In this document: positions 33,403-40,729 of the stretch, in pieces
How the letters are laid out: each line of letters opens with the position of its first letter
How positions within the stretch are numbered: the stretch's first letter is position 1
Source: an uncultured Clostridia bacterium
GTDB taxonomy: Bacteria > Bacillota > Clostridia > Lachnospirales > Anaerotignaceae
Direction: 5' to 3'
DNA length: 56,284 nucleotides
NCBI GenBank assembly: GCA_910587195.1
Contig: CAJUKL010000012.1
Coordinates: forward strand, 1 to 56,284
Notes under the pieces: generated by a model
The model's input: the letters and a program-made list of their open reading frames with translations, nothing else
Databases searched by the model: none
What the model was told of the DNA's origin: nothing
Made by a program: the position numbers and the translations under genes

Positions 33403-34605
33403 ATGATTTCGCAAAATATGAAAGCCTTAATCAAAAAAAGTGAGGGAATCAGCAGCTTATTTTCAGATGCCAAAAAATTAAAACAACAATATGGTATAGA
33501 AAACGTATATGATTTTGGAATTGGAAACCCAAATGTAAAAGCACCAGAAAAAATTAATCAAACAGCCATCAAACTATTACAGGAAGAAAATTCTTTACAA
33601 CTTCACGGATACACAGATAGTATTGGCTATGCAGATGTAAGAAAAAAAATTGCAAACAGCATTAATCACCGTTTTGATACACATTTTAATGAAAATAACA
33701 TTGTAATGACAGTAGGAGCGGCTGGAGGCTTAAATGTAATCTTTAAAGTGCTTTTTAATCCTGGAGAGGAAATCATTACATTTGCGCCTTATTTTAGCGA
33801 ATATGATGCTTATGCTATGAATGTAGGGGCAGTATTGCAAGCCATTCCACCTAACACAGAAACATTTTTACCAGATTTAACCAAACTAGAACAAGCTATT
33901 ACCTCAAATACCAAAGCAGTTCTTATCAATTCTCCAAACAATCCCACAGGTGTTGTTTATGATGAAAGTATTATTGCAGAAATTGGTTGTATTTTGGAAG
34001 AAAAACAAAAAGAATATCATACCCATATTTATTTAATTTCAGATGAGCCTTATCGAGAACTGGTATATGATGGTGCAGAAGTGCCTTATGTTCCAAACTA
34101 TTATAAAAATACGATTGTTGTTTATTCTTTTTCAAAATCCTTGTCCTTGCCTGGTGATAGAATTGGTTATTTTGTATTACCAAGCGAATTGGACGGATAT
34201 TCAGAAATTTTTCAAGCATCCGAAGTAGCAACAAGAGTATTAGGATTTGTCAATGCACCTGCTTTGCAGCAAAAAGTTGTTGCAGAATGTTGCGATGAAT
34301 TAACAGACGTTGTATTTTATGATGCCAACAGAGAACTTCTTTATCAATCTTTAACAGAATATGGTTATGAATGTATTAAACCACAAGGTGCTTTTTATCT
34401 ATTTGTCAAAGCCTTGGAACAAGATGACAAAGCATTTTGCAAAAAAGCACAGCAATATCGACTTTTATTGACGCCAGCAACAGGATTCGGTTGTCCAGGA
34501 TATGTTCGCATTGCTTATTGCGTTTCGAGGGAAACAATTTTAAATTCCTTACCCTCCTTTCAGGAATTAGCAAAATCTTATGGAATTACAGCCAAATCAG
34601 AGTAA
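33403..34605 (+). CDS. PLP-dependent aminotransferase, class I/II
   Basis: A fold-type I aminotransferase of about 400 aa. NSPNNPTGVVYDES near residues 171-184 is the substrate/PLP site, LISDEPYREL near 208-217 holds the Asp/Tyr pair for PLP, and YSFSKSLSLPGDRIGYFV near 241-258 has the Schiff-base lysine. GYTDSIGYADVRKKIA is the N-terminal substrate loop. The frame is open from 33337 but AAGGAG (33385-33390) lies inside; ATG 33403 or ATG 33418 are the candidates. Members act on aspartate, alanine or aromatic acids; the donor cannot be fixed from sequence alone. Confidence 0.92.
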   Translation: MISQNMKALIKKSEGISSLFSDAKKLKQQYGIENVYDFGIGNPNVKAPEKINQTAIKLLQEENSLQLHGYTDSIGYADVRKKIANSINHRFDTHFNENNIVMTVGAAGGLNVIFKVLFNPGEEIITFAPYFSEYDAYAMNVGAVLQAIPPNTETFLPDLTKLEQAITSNTKAVLINSPNNPTGVVYDESIIAEIGCILEEKQKEYHTHIYLISDEPYRELVYDGAEVPYVPNYYKNTIVVYSFSKSLSLPGDRIGYFVLPSELDGYSEIFQASEVATRVLGFVNAPALQQKVVAECCDELTDVVFYDANRELLYQSLTEYGYECIKPQGAFYLFVKALEQDDKAFCKKAQQYRLLLTPATGFGCPGYVRIAYCVSRETILNSLPSFQELAKSYGITAKSE

Positions 34606-34658
34606 CCATTTTTCCCTTGTTACATACTATGATACTATTAAGAAAGGGGGAAATTTGT

Positions 34659-34799
34659 ATGTATTATTTTGGAAAAGACTTTACAAAAGAAACAGAAATA
34701 CAATCCCTTTTAGAAGATTTTTTAAAAAAGAAACAGCCAGAAAAGCAAAAAGGATTAAAAGACCTAAAAACTTCTTCTCAAACTCTGCAAGCTTTTTAA
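34659..34799 (+). CDS. Small hypothetical protein (46 aa) ending in a repeat remnant
   Basis: ATG 34659 follows GAAAGGGGG (34642-34650) by eight bases, a good ribosome binding site just after the aminotransferase gene. The peptide starts MYYFGKDFTKETEIQSLLED, is charged (KKKQPEKQKG in the middle) and has no membrane span. The last codons (SSQTLQAF, stop) read from CAAACTCTGCAAGCTTTTTAA, which matches the H1 region of the dispersed repeats. The original 3' end may therefore have been replaced. Function unknown. Confidence 0.5.
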   Translation: MYYFGKDFTKETEIQSLLEDFLKKKQPEKQKGLKDLKTSSQTLQAF

Positions 34800-34858
34800 A
34801 AAAATCTAAAAAACCTTTGGGAAAAATTTCGTTTTGCTAGTCGGCAAACAGAAACTAT
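34772..34858 (+). repeat. Decayed dispersed-repeat remnant (R11)
   Basis: CTCAAACTCTGC, an eroded H1 (AAGCTTTTTAAAAAAAT), AAAAATTTCGTTTTG and GGCAAACAG occur in the same order as in the copy at 44.70-44.78 kb. It carries the end of the small ORF. Confidence 0.45.
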
Positions 34859-34869
34859 TGACATACTAG

Positions 34870-34894
34870 CCTCTTATCTTTTTTAGATAAGAGG
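34870..34894 (+). terminator. Intrinsic terminator
   Basis: CCTCTTATCT (34870-34879) pairs with AGATAAGAGG (34885-34894), then TATTTTTTATT. It ends the aminotransferase and small-ORF transcript upstream of the HxlR gene. Confidence 0.85.
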
Positions 34895-34920
34895 TATTTT
34901 TTATTACTTATCTATCAATA

Positions 34921-34974
34921 AGTTACTTTTCTTTTTTATAGTTACTTTCCTATTAGAAGTATTTATGTTATACT
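34921..34974 (+). promoter_or_regulatory. HxlR gene promoter with direct repeats
   Basis: AGTTACTTT occurs twice, at 34921-34929 and 34940-34948, 19 bases apart (nearly two helical turns). TATACT at 34969-34974 is a plausible -10; the second repeat covers the -35 position. HxlR-family dimers often bind such sites at their own promoters. Confidence 0.5.
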
Positions 34975-34995
34975 AGAAAACAAAAAAGGAGAAAT

Positions 34996-35382
34996 ATGTA
35001 TCAACCAAAATTAGAAAAAGACATCCGTTGCCCTTTAGAATATGGATTAGCTGTATTCGGCGGAAAATGGAAATCTCGTATTATTTGTGTTTTAGCCGAA
35101 AAAAAGAGATTGCGCTATAGTATTTTACGAAAAGAAATGACAAATATTACAGATGCTGTTTTATCTACCACTCTCAAAGAATTGATTGCTGACCAAATTG
35201 TAGAAAGAAAACAATACAACGAAATTCCTCCTCATGTAGAATATTTTCTTACACAAAAAGGAATCTCTGTTGTACCTATTTTGCAAAGTATTTGCCAATG
35301 GTCTGGAGCCTATCACAAAGAAGACAATGAAAATACATTATTACAATGTCAAAAATGCGACTATCACACAACATCTTTTTAA
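34996..35382 (+). CDS. HxlR-family winged-helix transcriptional regulator
   Basis: A 128-aa DNA-binding protein with the standard HxlR arrangement. RCPLEYGLAVFGGKWKSRIICVL near residues 11-33 (Cys12 at the redox-sensing position of many members), helix-turn-helix LRKEMTNITDAVLSTTLKELI near 44-64 and wing IPPHVEYFLTQKG near 77-89. A C-terminal CQKC pair (near 117-120) is unusual and could bind metal or form a disulfide. AAAAGGAGAAAT precedes the ATG. No adjacent oxidoreductase target is obvious; the next genes are a tRNA and galT. Confidence 0.92.
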   Translation: MYQPKLEKDIRCPLEYGLAVFGGKWKSRIICVLAEKKRLRYSILRKEMTNITDAVLSTTLKELIADQIVERKQYNEIPPHVEYFLTQKGISVVPILQSICQWSGAYHKEDNENTLLQCQKCDYHTTSF

Positions 35383-35389
35383 AATTTAT

Positions 35390-35418
35390 TTGACAGAAAT
35401 AAACTTTGCTTGTAAAAT
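35390..35418 (+). promoter_or_regulatory. tRNA-Arg promoter
   Basis: TTGACA (35390-35395), a 17-base spacer and TAAAAT (35413-35418) preceded by TG, an extended -10. It ends 9 bases before the tRNA, near-consensus as expected for a tRNA gene. Confidence 0.85.
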
Positions 35419-35427
35419 GTAATAAAT

Positions 35428-35500
35428 GCACTCTTAGCTCAGAGGATAGAGCGTTCGGCTCCGGACCGAAAGGCCGCAGGTTCGATTCCTGTAGAGTGCG
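35428..35500 (+). tRNA. tRNA-Arg (anticodon CCG)
   Basis: 73 bases with a complete cloverleaf. Acceptor GCACTCT pairs with AGAGTGC; D arm GCTC-AGAGGATA-GAGC; anticodon stem TTCGG/CCGAA with loop CTCCGGA, anticodon CCG reading CGG; variable loop AGGCC; T arm GCAGG-TTCGATT-CCTGT; discriminator G. CCA is not encoded. CGG is a rare codon in such an AT-rich genome. Confidence 0.97.
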
Positions 35501-35504
35501 TTAG

Positions 35505-35526
35505 GCGTGTCCTTTTTAGGGCACGC
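35505..35526 (+). terminator. Terminator after tRNA-Arg
   Basis: GCGTGTCC (35505-35512) with GGGCACGC (35519-35526), one G-T pair, followed by TTTTTATTG. It ends 3 bases before the stop of the convergent small gene. Confidence 0.8.
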
Positions 35527-35529
35527 TTT

Positions 35530-35694
35530 TTATTGTATATTTTCTGAAAACGTTTTCAATTCTTCTAAACTTCTAATGTCAGAAGAATGAAGATTAACAT
35601 TGCCCCTTGCTGCCTCTGATAATTTTAAATAATATTCTTTTGCATGCACATTAGAGTTAATTAAGTCATTTACATTCTGTATATTTTTAGCCAT
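35530..35694 (-). CDS. Small hypothetical protein (54 aa)
   Basis: ATG 35694 follows GAGGTGATAAAA, a good ribosome binding site; the longer frame to 35742 has none. The product (starts MAKNIQNVNDLINSNVHAKEY) looks alpha-helical and soluble, with acidic and amide residues, no Cys and no membrane segment. It lies alone between tRNA-Arg and galT, converging on the tRNA. I do not recognise it. Confidence 0.6.
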   Translation of the reverse strand: MAKNIQNVNDLINSNVHAKEYYLKLSEAARGNVNLHSSDIRSLEELKTFSENIQ

Positions 35695-35802
35695 TTTTAT
35701 CACCTCAGCCTTATTTTGTACATTATTATTTTTTTTATACAAAATGATTGCATAGATTGTTTTTTTGCGTTATCATTGATGCTATCAAAGGAGGAATTAC
35801 AA

Positions 35803-37296
35803 ATGATAGAACAAGAAATCTGCAAATTAGTAAGATATGGATTACAGAAAAATTTAATACAAAAAGAGGACATTATTTTTACCATCAATCGTTTTTTAGA
35901 GTTATTTAAACTAGATGATTTTCATACAGATATTCATTCTGTAGAAAATGATGACATTGATTTAGAAAAAATTTTAAAAAATATGCTTGATTTTGCTTGC
36001 CAAAAAGGGCTGATAGAAGATAGCATTGTTTATCGTGATTTATTTGATACGAAAATTATGTCTTTACTGGTACCAAGACCAAGTGAAGTAACAAAAAAAT
36101 TCTGGGAATTGTATGAACAATCTCCACAAAAGGCAACCGATTGGTATTATGATTTTAGCCAAAATACAGACTACATACGCCGTTATCGCATTGCAAAAGA
36201 TATGAAATGGAAAACAGAAACGGAATACGGAAAATTAGATGTTACCATCAATTTGAGCAAACCTGAAAAAGACCCTAAAGCTATTGCTGCAGCAAAAAAT
36301 GCAAAACAAAGCAGCTATCCTAAGTGTCAGCTTTGTGCAGAAAATGTAGGTTATGCAGGTCGTGTTAACCACCCTGCAAGGCAAAACCATAGAATCATAC
36401 CCATCACTATGGCAGGCGGCGAATGGGGATTTCAATACTCTCCTTATGTATACTATAATGAACATTGTATTGCTTTTAACAGTCAACATATTCCAATGGC
36501 AATTAACAAGCAAGCCTTTTTGAAATTATTTGACTTTATCAAGCTATTTCCGCATTATTTTATAGGTTCTAATGCAGATTTGCCGATTGTAGGCGGTTCC
36601 ATTTTGTCACATGACCATTTTCAAGGGGGACACTATCAATTCCCTATGGCAGACGCTCCCATTGAAAAGCATTACACCATAAAAGGATTTGAGGAGATTG
36701 AAGTAGGGCGAGTAAAATGGCCAATGTCTGTTATACGTATCCGTCATAAACAGTCTGAAAAACTAGTAGAGCTTGCAGAGCATATTTTACAAAAATGGCG
36801 TAACTATACGGATAAAGAAGCATTTATTTTTGCCGAAACAGAGGGAGAACCTCACTCCACCATCGCACCGATTGCAAGAAAAGTTGACGAAACATTTGAA
36901 TTAGATTTAGTTTTACGTAACAACATTACAACAGAGGAACACCCCCTTGGAGTGTACCACCCACATGCCGAGTTGCATCACATCAAAAAGGAAAATATTG
37001 GTTTAATTGAGGTTATGGGTTTAGCGGTACTACCAGAACGTTTAAAAGAAGAATTAGAATTATTAAAACAATTTATTTTGGAAAACAAAGATTTGCGTAG
37101 TGATGAAAGAATCGAAAAACATGCAGATTGGGCAGAAACTTTCCTTAAAAAGTATACTATTACCAAAGAAAATATTACAGAAATTATAGAAAAAGAAGTA
37201 GGTTTTGTTTTTGAACAAGTTCTTTGTCATGCAGGTGTTTTTAAAAGAGATACACAAGGAAATCAATTTTTTGATAGATTTATAGAAACATTATAA
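35803..37296 (+). CDS. galT: Galactose-1-phosphate uridylyltransferase, class 2
   Basis: A 497-aa Leloir-pathway enzyme exchanging UDP-glucose and galactose-1-P. It belongs to the long Gram-positive class, which lacks the HPH active site of E. coli GalT; SILSHDHFQGG near residues 265-275 is the catalytic His region. NHPARQNHRIIPITMAGGEWGFQYSPY near 187-213 and the C-terminal YHPHAELHHIKKENIGLIEVMGLAVLP near 384-410 are class-2 blocks. The frame opens at 35716, but AAAGGAGG (35788-35795) sets the start at ATG 35803. No galK or galE is adjacent. Confidence 0.94.
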   Translation: MIEQEICKLVRYGLQKNLIQKEDIIFTINRFLELFKLDDFHTDIHSVENDDIDLEKILKNMLDFACQKGLIEDSIVYRDLFDTKIMSLLVPRPSEVTKKFWELYEQSPQKATDWYYDFSQNTDYIRRYRIAKDMKWKTETEYGKLDVTINLSKPEKDPKAIAAAKNAKQSSYPKCQLCAENVGYAGRVNHPARQNHRIIPITMAGGEWGFQYSPYVYYNEHCIAFNSQHIPMAINKQAFLKLFDFIKLFPHYFIGSNADLPIVGGSILSHDHFQGGHYQFPMADAPIEKHYTIKGFEEIEVGRVKWPMSVIRIRHKQSEKLVELAEHILQKWRNYTDKEAFIFAETEGEPHSTIAPIARKVDETFELDLVLRNNITTEEHPLGVYHPHAELHHIKKENIGLIEVMGLAVLPERLKEELELLKQFILENKDLRSDERIEKHADWAETFLKKYTITKENITEIIEKEVGFVFEQVLCHAGVFKRDTQGNQFFDRFIETL

Positions 37297-37305
37297 TTTT
37301 TTCAC

Positions 37306-37330
37306 AAAAAGGCTTATAATAAGCCTTTTT
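37306..37330 (+). terminator. Terminator after galT
   Basis: AAAAAGGCTTA (37306-37316) pairs with TAAGCCTTTTT (37320-37330) across ATA; the T-run follows directly. Confidence 0.88.
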
Positions 37331-37388
37331 TAGTTTCAGCAAGGTATATTTTTTTGTGTTTTTGTTGTAGTAAAAATAGTTTTTGTGT

Positions 37389-37394
37389 TATAAT
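37389..37394 (+). promoter_or_regulatory. -10 of the charged membrane protein gene
   Basis: TATAAT 43 bases before ATG 37437, with a weak TTGTAG 18 bases upstream of it. Confidence 0.45.
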
Positions 37395-37436
37395 ATAAAA
37401 AACATACACTTATAAATTAGGAGAGGTAGAGAGAGT

Positions 37437-38900
37437 ATGAAAAAGACCGTTGAAGAAAAAGCGGAAATGGCAAAACAAAAAATTGACAGCAAACTACAAA
37501 AACAAAGGCAAAAAGAAGAAAAAGTTGCTGCAAAAAAAGAAGCTGCTGCAAATAAAAAAACTGCAAAAAAAGACGCTAAACAGCAAAAAAAAGCTGCAAA
37601 GCAGCAATTTACTTCCGAAAAAAAGGAATTTAAAAACCAGCAAAAAAATGCGAAAAAAGAAGCAGCACAACTGAAAAAACAACAAAAATTAGAAGCAAAA
37701 AACAAAATAAAAGAACTAAAGGCAAAAGCAAAACAGGCAAAAGATGTTGTACCAAAATCAGACCCACCAAAGGAAAAAAAGAAAGATACAAAAAAAGAAA
37801 AAAAGCCTACAAAAAAGGCAAAAAAAGATAAAAAAGGTGAGCAAGAAGCGGTGAACGCTGGTGGCGGCAAAAAGAAATTATTTATTGCCCTATTGGCGTT
37901 GGTTTTTGTTGGTGGCGGTGTTGGTGGTTTTTTATATTTCCGTGGAGGAGAAAAAGAGGAAAACACAGACCCTTACATAGAAGCATATGTATTAGATGAC
38001 GATTTTGTAACATCTATTCCCAAGTTTTTGGAGCAAAGCGAAACAAGAGCCTTACCAGAAATTACGGTGGAAGAAACAGCCGAAAACAAACAAGTCATCT
38101 ATGATTACACAGAATTAAAAGGGGCAGCAAAAGAAGTCAAAGATTACATCAACTTTTTGACTACAGAAAAAGCATTTGTGCCTATGTTTGACTTCAACCT
38201 AGATGCACCAGCGGGCTATATTTCGGTTGGCACAGCATCTGTGGAGGAAGGAAAAACATTAAAGCTAGATATTGACTACACAGATACCGATTATAAAGTA
38301 GTAGTAAGCAAAACAACAGAGGCATTACCAAAACCAAAAAAAGAAGATGATGGTGTAGATGGTTCCAGAGATGGTGCATTAAATTATCTAACAGGGGTTT
38401 CAGCGGAAACCTTAGGACTTTCCAAGCCTGTGGAGGAATATAAAGCCATTTATGACGCAGGGCAATCGACAGTGGGCGACCACACTTGTTATGGTATCAG
38501 TTTGTATGAGCTTGGTAGAGCAGGCACCAATGAATTTGTGGGCAAATTTTTTGTTGCGACCAATCAAAGTAGTGTATTCCGCTATGATGCAGCGGAAGAT
38601 TCCTATATAGAAGTAGTATCAAAGGCAAGCAAGAAAAAAGAGCCGGAACCAGCGGAAGAAGGTGTAGAAGGTACAGAGGGTGTAGAAACAGCGGAAACAG
38701 AGGGCACAGACAAAGACGAAAAAGATAAAGACGAAGACGAAAAGGATAAAGACAAAGACGAAAAGGATAAAGACGAAAAGGACGAGGAAAACGAGGAAGA
38801 CAAAGACGAAAAAGAGAAGAAAAAGAAAGAACATCAAAAAGGGCAAAAGCCGGAGCGAGAAGAAACAGAAGAAAAAAAGACAAAAGCAAAAAGGTCTTGA
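37437..38900 (+). CDS. Highly charged single-pass membrane protein of unknown function
   Basis: 487 aa in four parts. Residues 1-145 are extremely Lys/Ala/Gln/Glu-rich (KKTAKKDAKQQKKAAKQQ), predicted helical and cytoplasmic. About 146-168 is one transmembrane helix (LFIALLALVFVGGGVGGFLYF). About 175-395 is an ordinary-looking outer domain (YDYTELKGAAKEVKDYINFLTTEKAFVPMF, YTDTDYKVVVSKT, LSKPVEEYKAIYDAGQSTVGDHTCYGISLYE). The last 85 residues are a repetitive Asp/Glu/Lys tail of DKDEKDK units ending in a basic stretch. The inside-basic topology agrees with the positive-inside rule. A dispersed repeat begins about 10 bases after its stop. I know no family name for it. Confidence 0.82.
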   Translation: MKKTVEEKAEMAKQKIDSKLQKQRQKEEKVAAKKEAAANKKTAKKDAKQQKKAAKQQFTSEKKEFKNQQKNAKKEAAQLKKQQKLEAKNKIKELKAKAKQAKDVVPKSDPPKEKKKDTKKEKKPTKKAKKDKKGEQEAVNAGGGKKKLFIALLALVFVGGGVGGFLYFRGGEKEENTDPYIEAYVLDDDFVTSIPKFLEQSETRALPEITVEETAENKQVIYDYTELKGAAKEVKDYINFLTTEKAFVPMFDFNLDAPAGYISVGTASVEEGKTLKLDIDYTDTDYKVVVSKTTEALPKPKKEDDGVDGSRDGALNYLTGVSAETLGLSKPVEEYKAIYDAGQSTVGDHTCYGISLYELGRAGTNEFVGKFFVATNQSSVFRYDAAEDSYIEVVSKASKKKEPEPAEEGVEGTEGVETAETEGTDKDEKDKDEDEKDKDKDEKDKDEKDEENEEDKDEKEKKKKEHQKGQKPEREETEEKKTKAKRS

Positions 38901-38908
38901 CTCTTTCT

Positions 38909-39425
38909 TGACGCTTTCTTGAAAGAAAGCTTAGCAAAGAACTTTAACGACTGCACATTGAAATGGAACGAAAGCTTTTGTTGAACGACAACGGAGCACC
39001 ATCAGCTAAAAATTTAGAATCTGTTCCGTTTGCAAAAGAAAAAATTTTTAGTCAAGCTTTCGCTTTCTTGAAAGAAAGCTTAGCAAAGAACTTTGTGCAA
39101 AACTAGCGTTTTGCTGCCACGTGTTGAAGTGGAATAGTTGCTTTAGAGAAATAACAACGGAGCACCATCGGCTAAAAATTTAGAATCTGTTCCGTTTGCA
39201 AAAGAAAAAGTTTTTGGTCAAGCTTTTTTCAAAAAGCTTGTAGGTTTGGACGAAGTCCAAGGTTCTAACTTGCTTGCAAGCGTGTTTTTGAAGGGTCACT
39301 GAACGTCCAGTGGACGTTCGTCCAGCAACGACCGGAGCGAAGCGTAGACTTTGGGGAAACTTTTCACAAGTGAAAAAAGTTTCCCCAAGAACTTCCGGCT
39401 TTCGTCAAGTTCATCATAAACCATC
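38909..39425 (-). repeat. Long composite dispersed repeat R5 (most complete copy)
   Basis: Reverse orientation. It carries two body units with a period of 166 bp (ACGGAGCACC at 38991 and 39157), each starting with an H3-type palindrome (GCTTTCTT/AAGAAAGC). Then H1 (39219-39240), H4 (TTGGAC 39246 / GTCCAA 39255), GCTTGCAAGC, the palindrome AACGTCCAGTGGACGTT (near 39302), H6 (39353-39386) and the CTTTCGTCAAGTTCATC end. It occupies nearly all the space between the charged membrane protein and the broken surface-protein gene. Confidence 0.8.
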
Positions 39426-39437
39426 TTTCTAAAACAA

Positions 39438-39470
39438 CAAAAAAACCCACTCTCCTGCGAGAATGGGGCT
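39438..39470 (-). terminator. Terminator of the broken surface-protein gene
   Basis: On the minus strand CCCATTCTC, a short loop, GGAGAGTGGG and a seven-T run, about 40 bases past the stop at 39507. It sits between the gene remnant and the repeat. Confidence 0.8.
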
Positions 39471-39506
39471 TTTAATTGTTTTATCTGCTTTTTTGTTGTG
39501 GTGAAA

Positions 39507-40729
39507 TTATTGACCTCCATCAGCACTAGCTTCACCATTTACTGTAACAGAAACTGAAACACCATTTACACTATCTGCCCATGCATATCCTGGTTTTAAA
39601 TCAAGATCACTTGCAGGGATTGATGCATTAAATGTGTATGATGTACTTGCATTTGGAGCAGTAGAACCTACTGTAAATGTTACTTCTCCACTATTATATG
39701 TTAATGTTCCAGCAGTACTTGCATCTGAAGAAGTTGGTGGTGTAAATGTTAAACTTAATGAATCATAATTCTTAAGGGTGGCATCACTTAACAGACCATT
39801 TATAGTACTTTCATTAAACGTTGCCTTGTTATCACTACTAGCATTATATGTTATTGAAACTGGTGTAGCTTTATCATTGTTTCCTACTTCTGCTACTGTC
39901 ACAGAAACAGTTACCTTCAACTGTTTATCATTTGAATCAGAAACTATTTCTTGTTCAAAATCTACAGTGAAACCAGTATTAGTTAATACTGAATCATCTA
40001 AAGTTACATCAACAGCTGCTGTTGTTCCAGCTGCATCTTTCTTGAATATCTTTTCAACACTATCCTTAATTTTCAATGTATATTCTGCTTTGTATACACC
40101 TGGTTTATCAAATGCAGTTGCGGTTATTTCAGAAGAATTTCCATCTGCTCCATAATACTTCCATCCAGTACTATGAGGTGTTTCCTCTTGGTATTCAACA
40201 TCATCACCTGTTTCTGCTACCAATGTAGGCAATGTTGTAAAATCATCAGTGTTGTATTTGCTTAAATCTGCAAGACCTGTTATGCTTACTGTATCAACGA
40301 TTTGTGCTGTTTTTGGTGTCACATAAATTGTTGTAAATGCTTCAGTTGTTTCATTAATTTTAGCAGTTACAGTCAAATTGTTTGCTTATTCTGCTGCCAC
40401 TCTCACCTTAACTGTTACATCTTTTGTTTCTGCTCCATTCACTCCACCAGCTGCGCCTGGAACAAGTTCACTTGCAGCTATTGTTTTTGTAGTTGGAGTT
40501 TCTTCTAAAGCATCACCATTAAGGAAACCAGTTCCAGTAGCTACTGTTCCATCTTCTCCAGCGCCTGCTAATATCAATGTTACATCATCACTAGTTGCTT
40601 CAAAGTTTTCTGCAGTTAATGTTAAAGTTACATCTTTATAGTTTGTATCTTCTGCTAAGTTGTTAAGGTCTACTGGGGCATTAGTAGATGCTCCATTGCC
40701 TGTTACAGCAAGATTTACAATTGGTTTAC
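39507..40729 (-). pseudogene. Broken surface/secreted protein gene (beta-rich repeats)
   Basis: Read on the minus strand it is one frame of about 400 codons interrupted by a single in-frame TAA at 40386-40388 (AAE, stop, ANNLTVTAKI). Either side reads as one continuous protein. The 5' end is missing: upstream of the KPIVNLAVTG codons the frame enters a dispersed repeat, and no signal peptide is left. The product is rich in Thr, Ser, Asp, Ala and Val with alternating beta strands (VTVSVTVAEVG, VTFTVGSTAPNASTSYTF), like cell-surface immunoglobulin-like or pilin-like modules. The DNA looks less AT-rich than its neighbours. Two repeat clusters flank it. TAA could be a recent nonsense change from CAA or GAA. 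Confidence 0.75.

Noticed and set aside
37388..37966. 192-codon Phe/Ser-rich frame opposite the lysine-rich gene
   Set aside because: It is the antisense shadow of AAA/AAG lysine codons; the plus-strand frame has the ribosome binding site and domain structure.
38909..39300. Repeat pairs with about 166-bp spacing that might suggest a CRISPR array
   Set aside because: Repeated units are long (over 50 bp) and abut with little unique spacer; there are only two units and no cas genes.
39296..39538. 80-codon minus-strand frame next to the surface-protein remnant
   Set aside because: It runs from the remnant's 3' region through the terminator into repeat R5; coding-like only by repeat composition.
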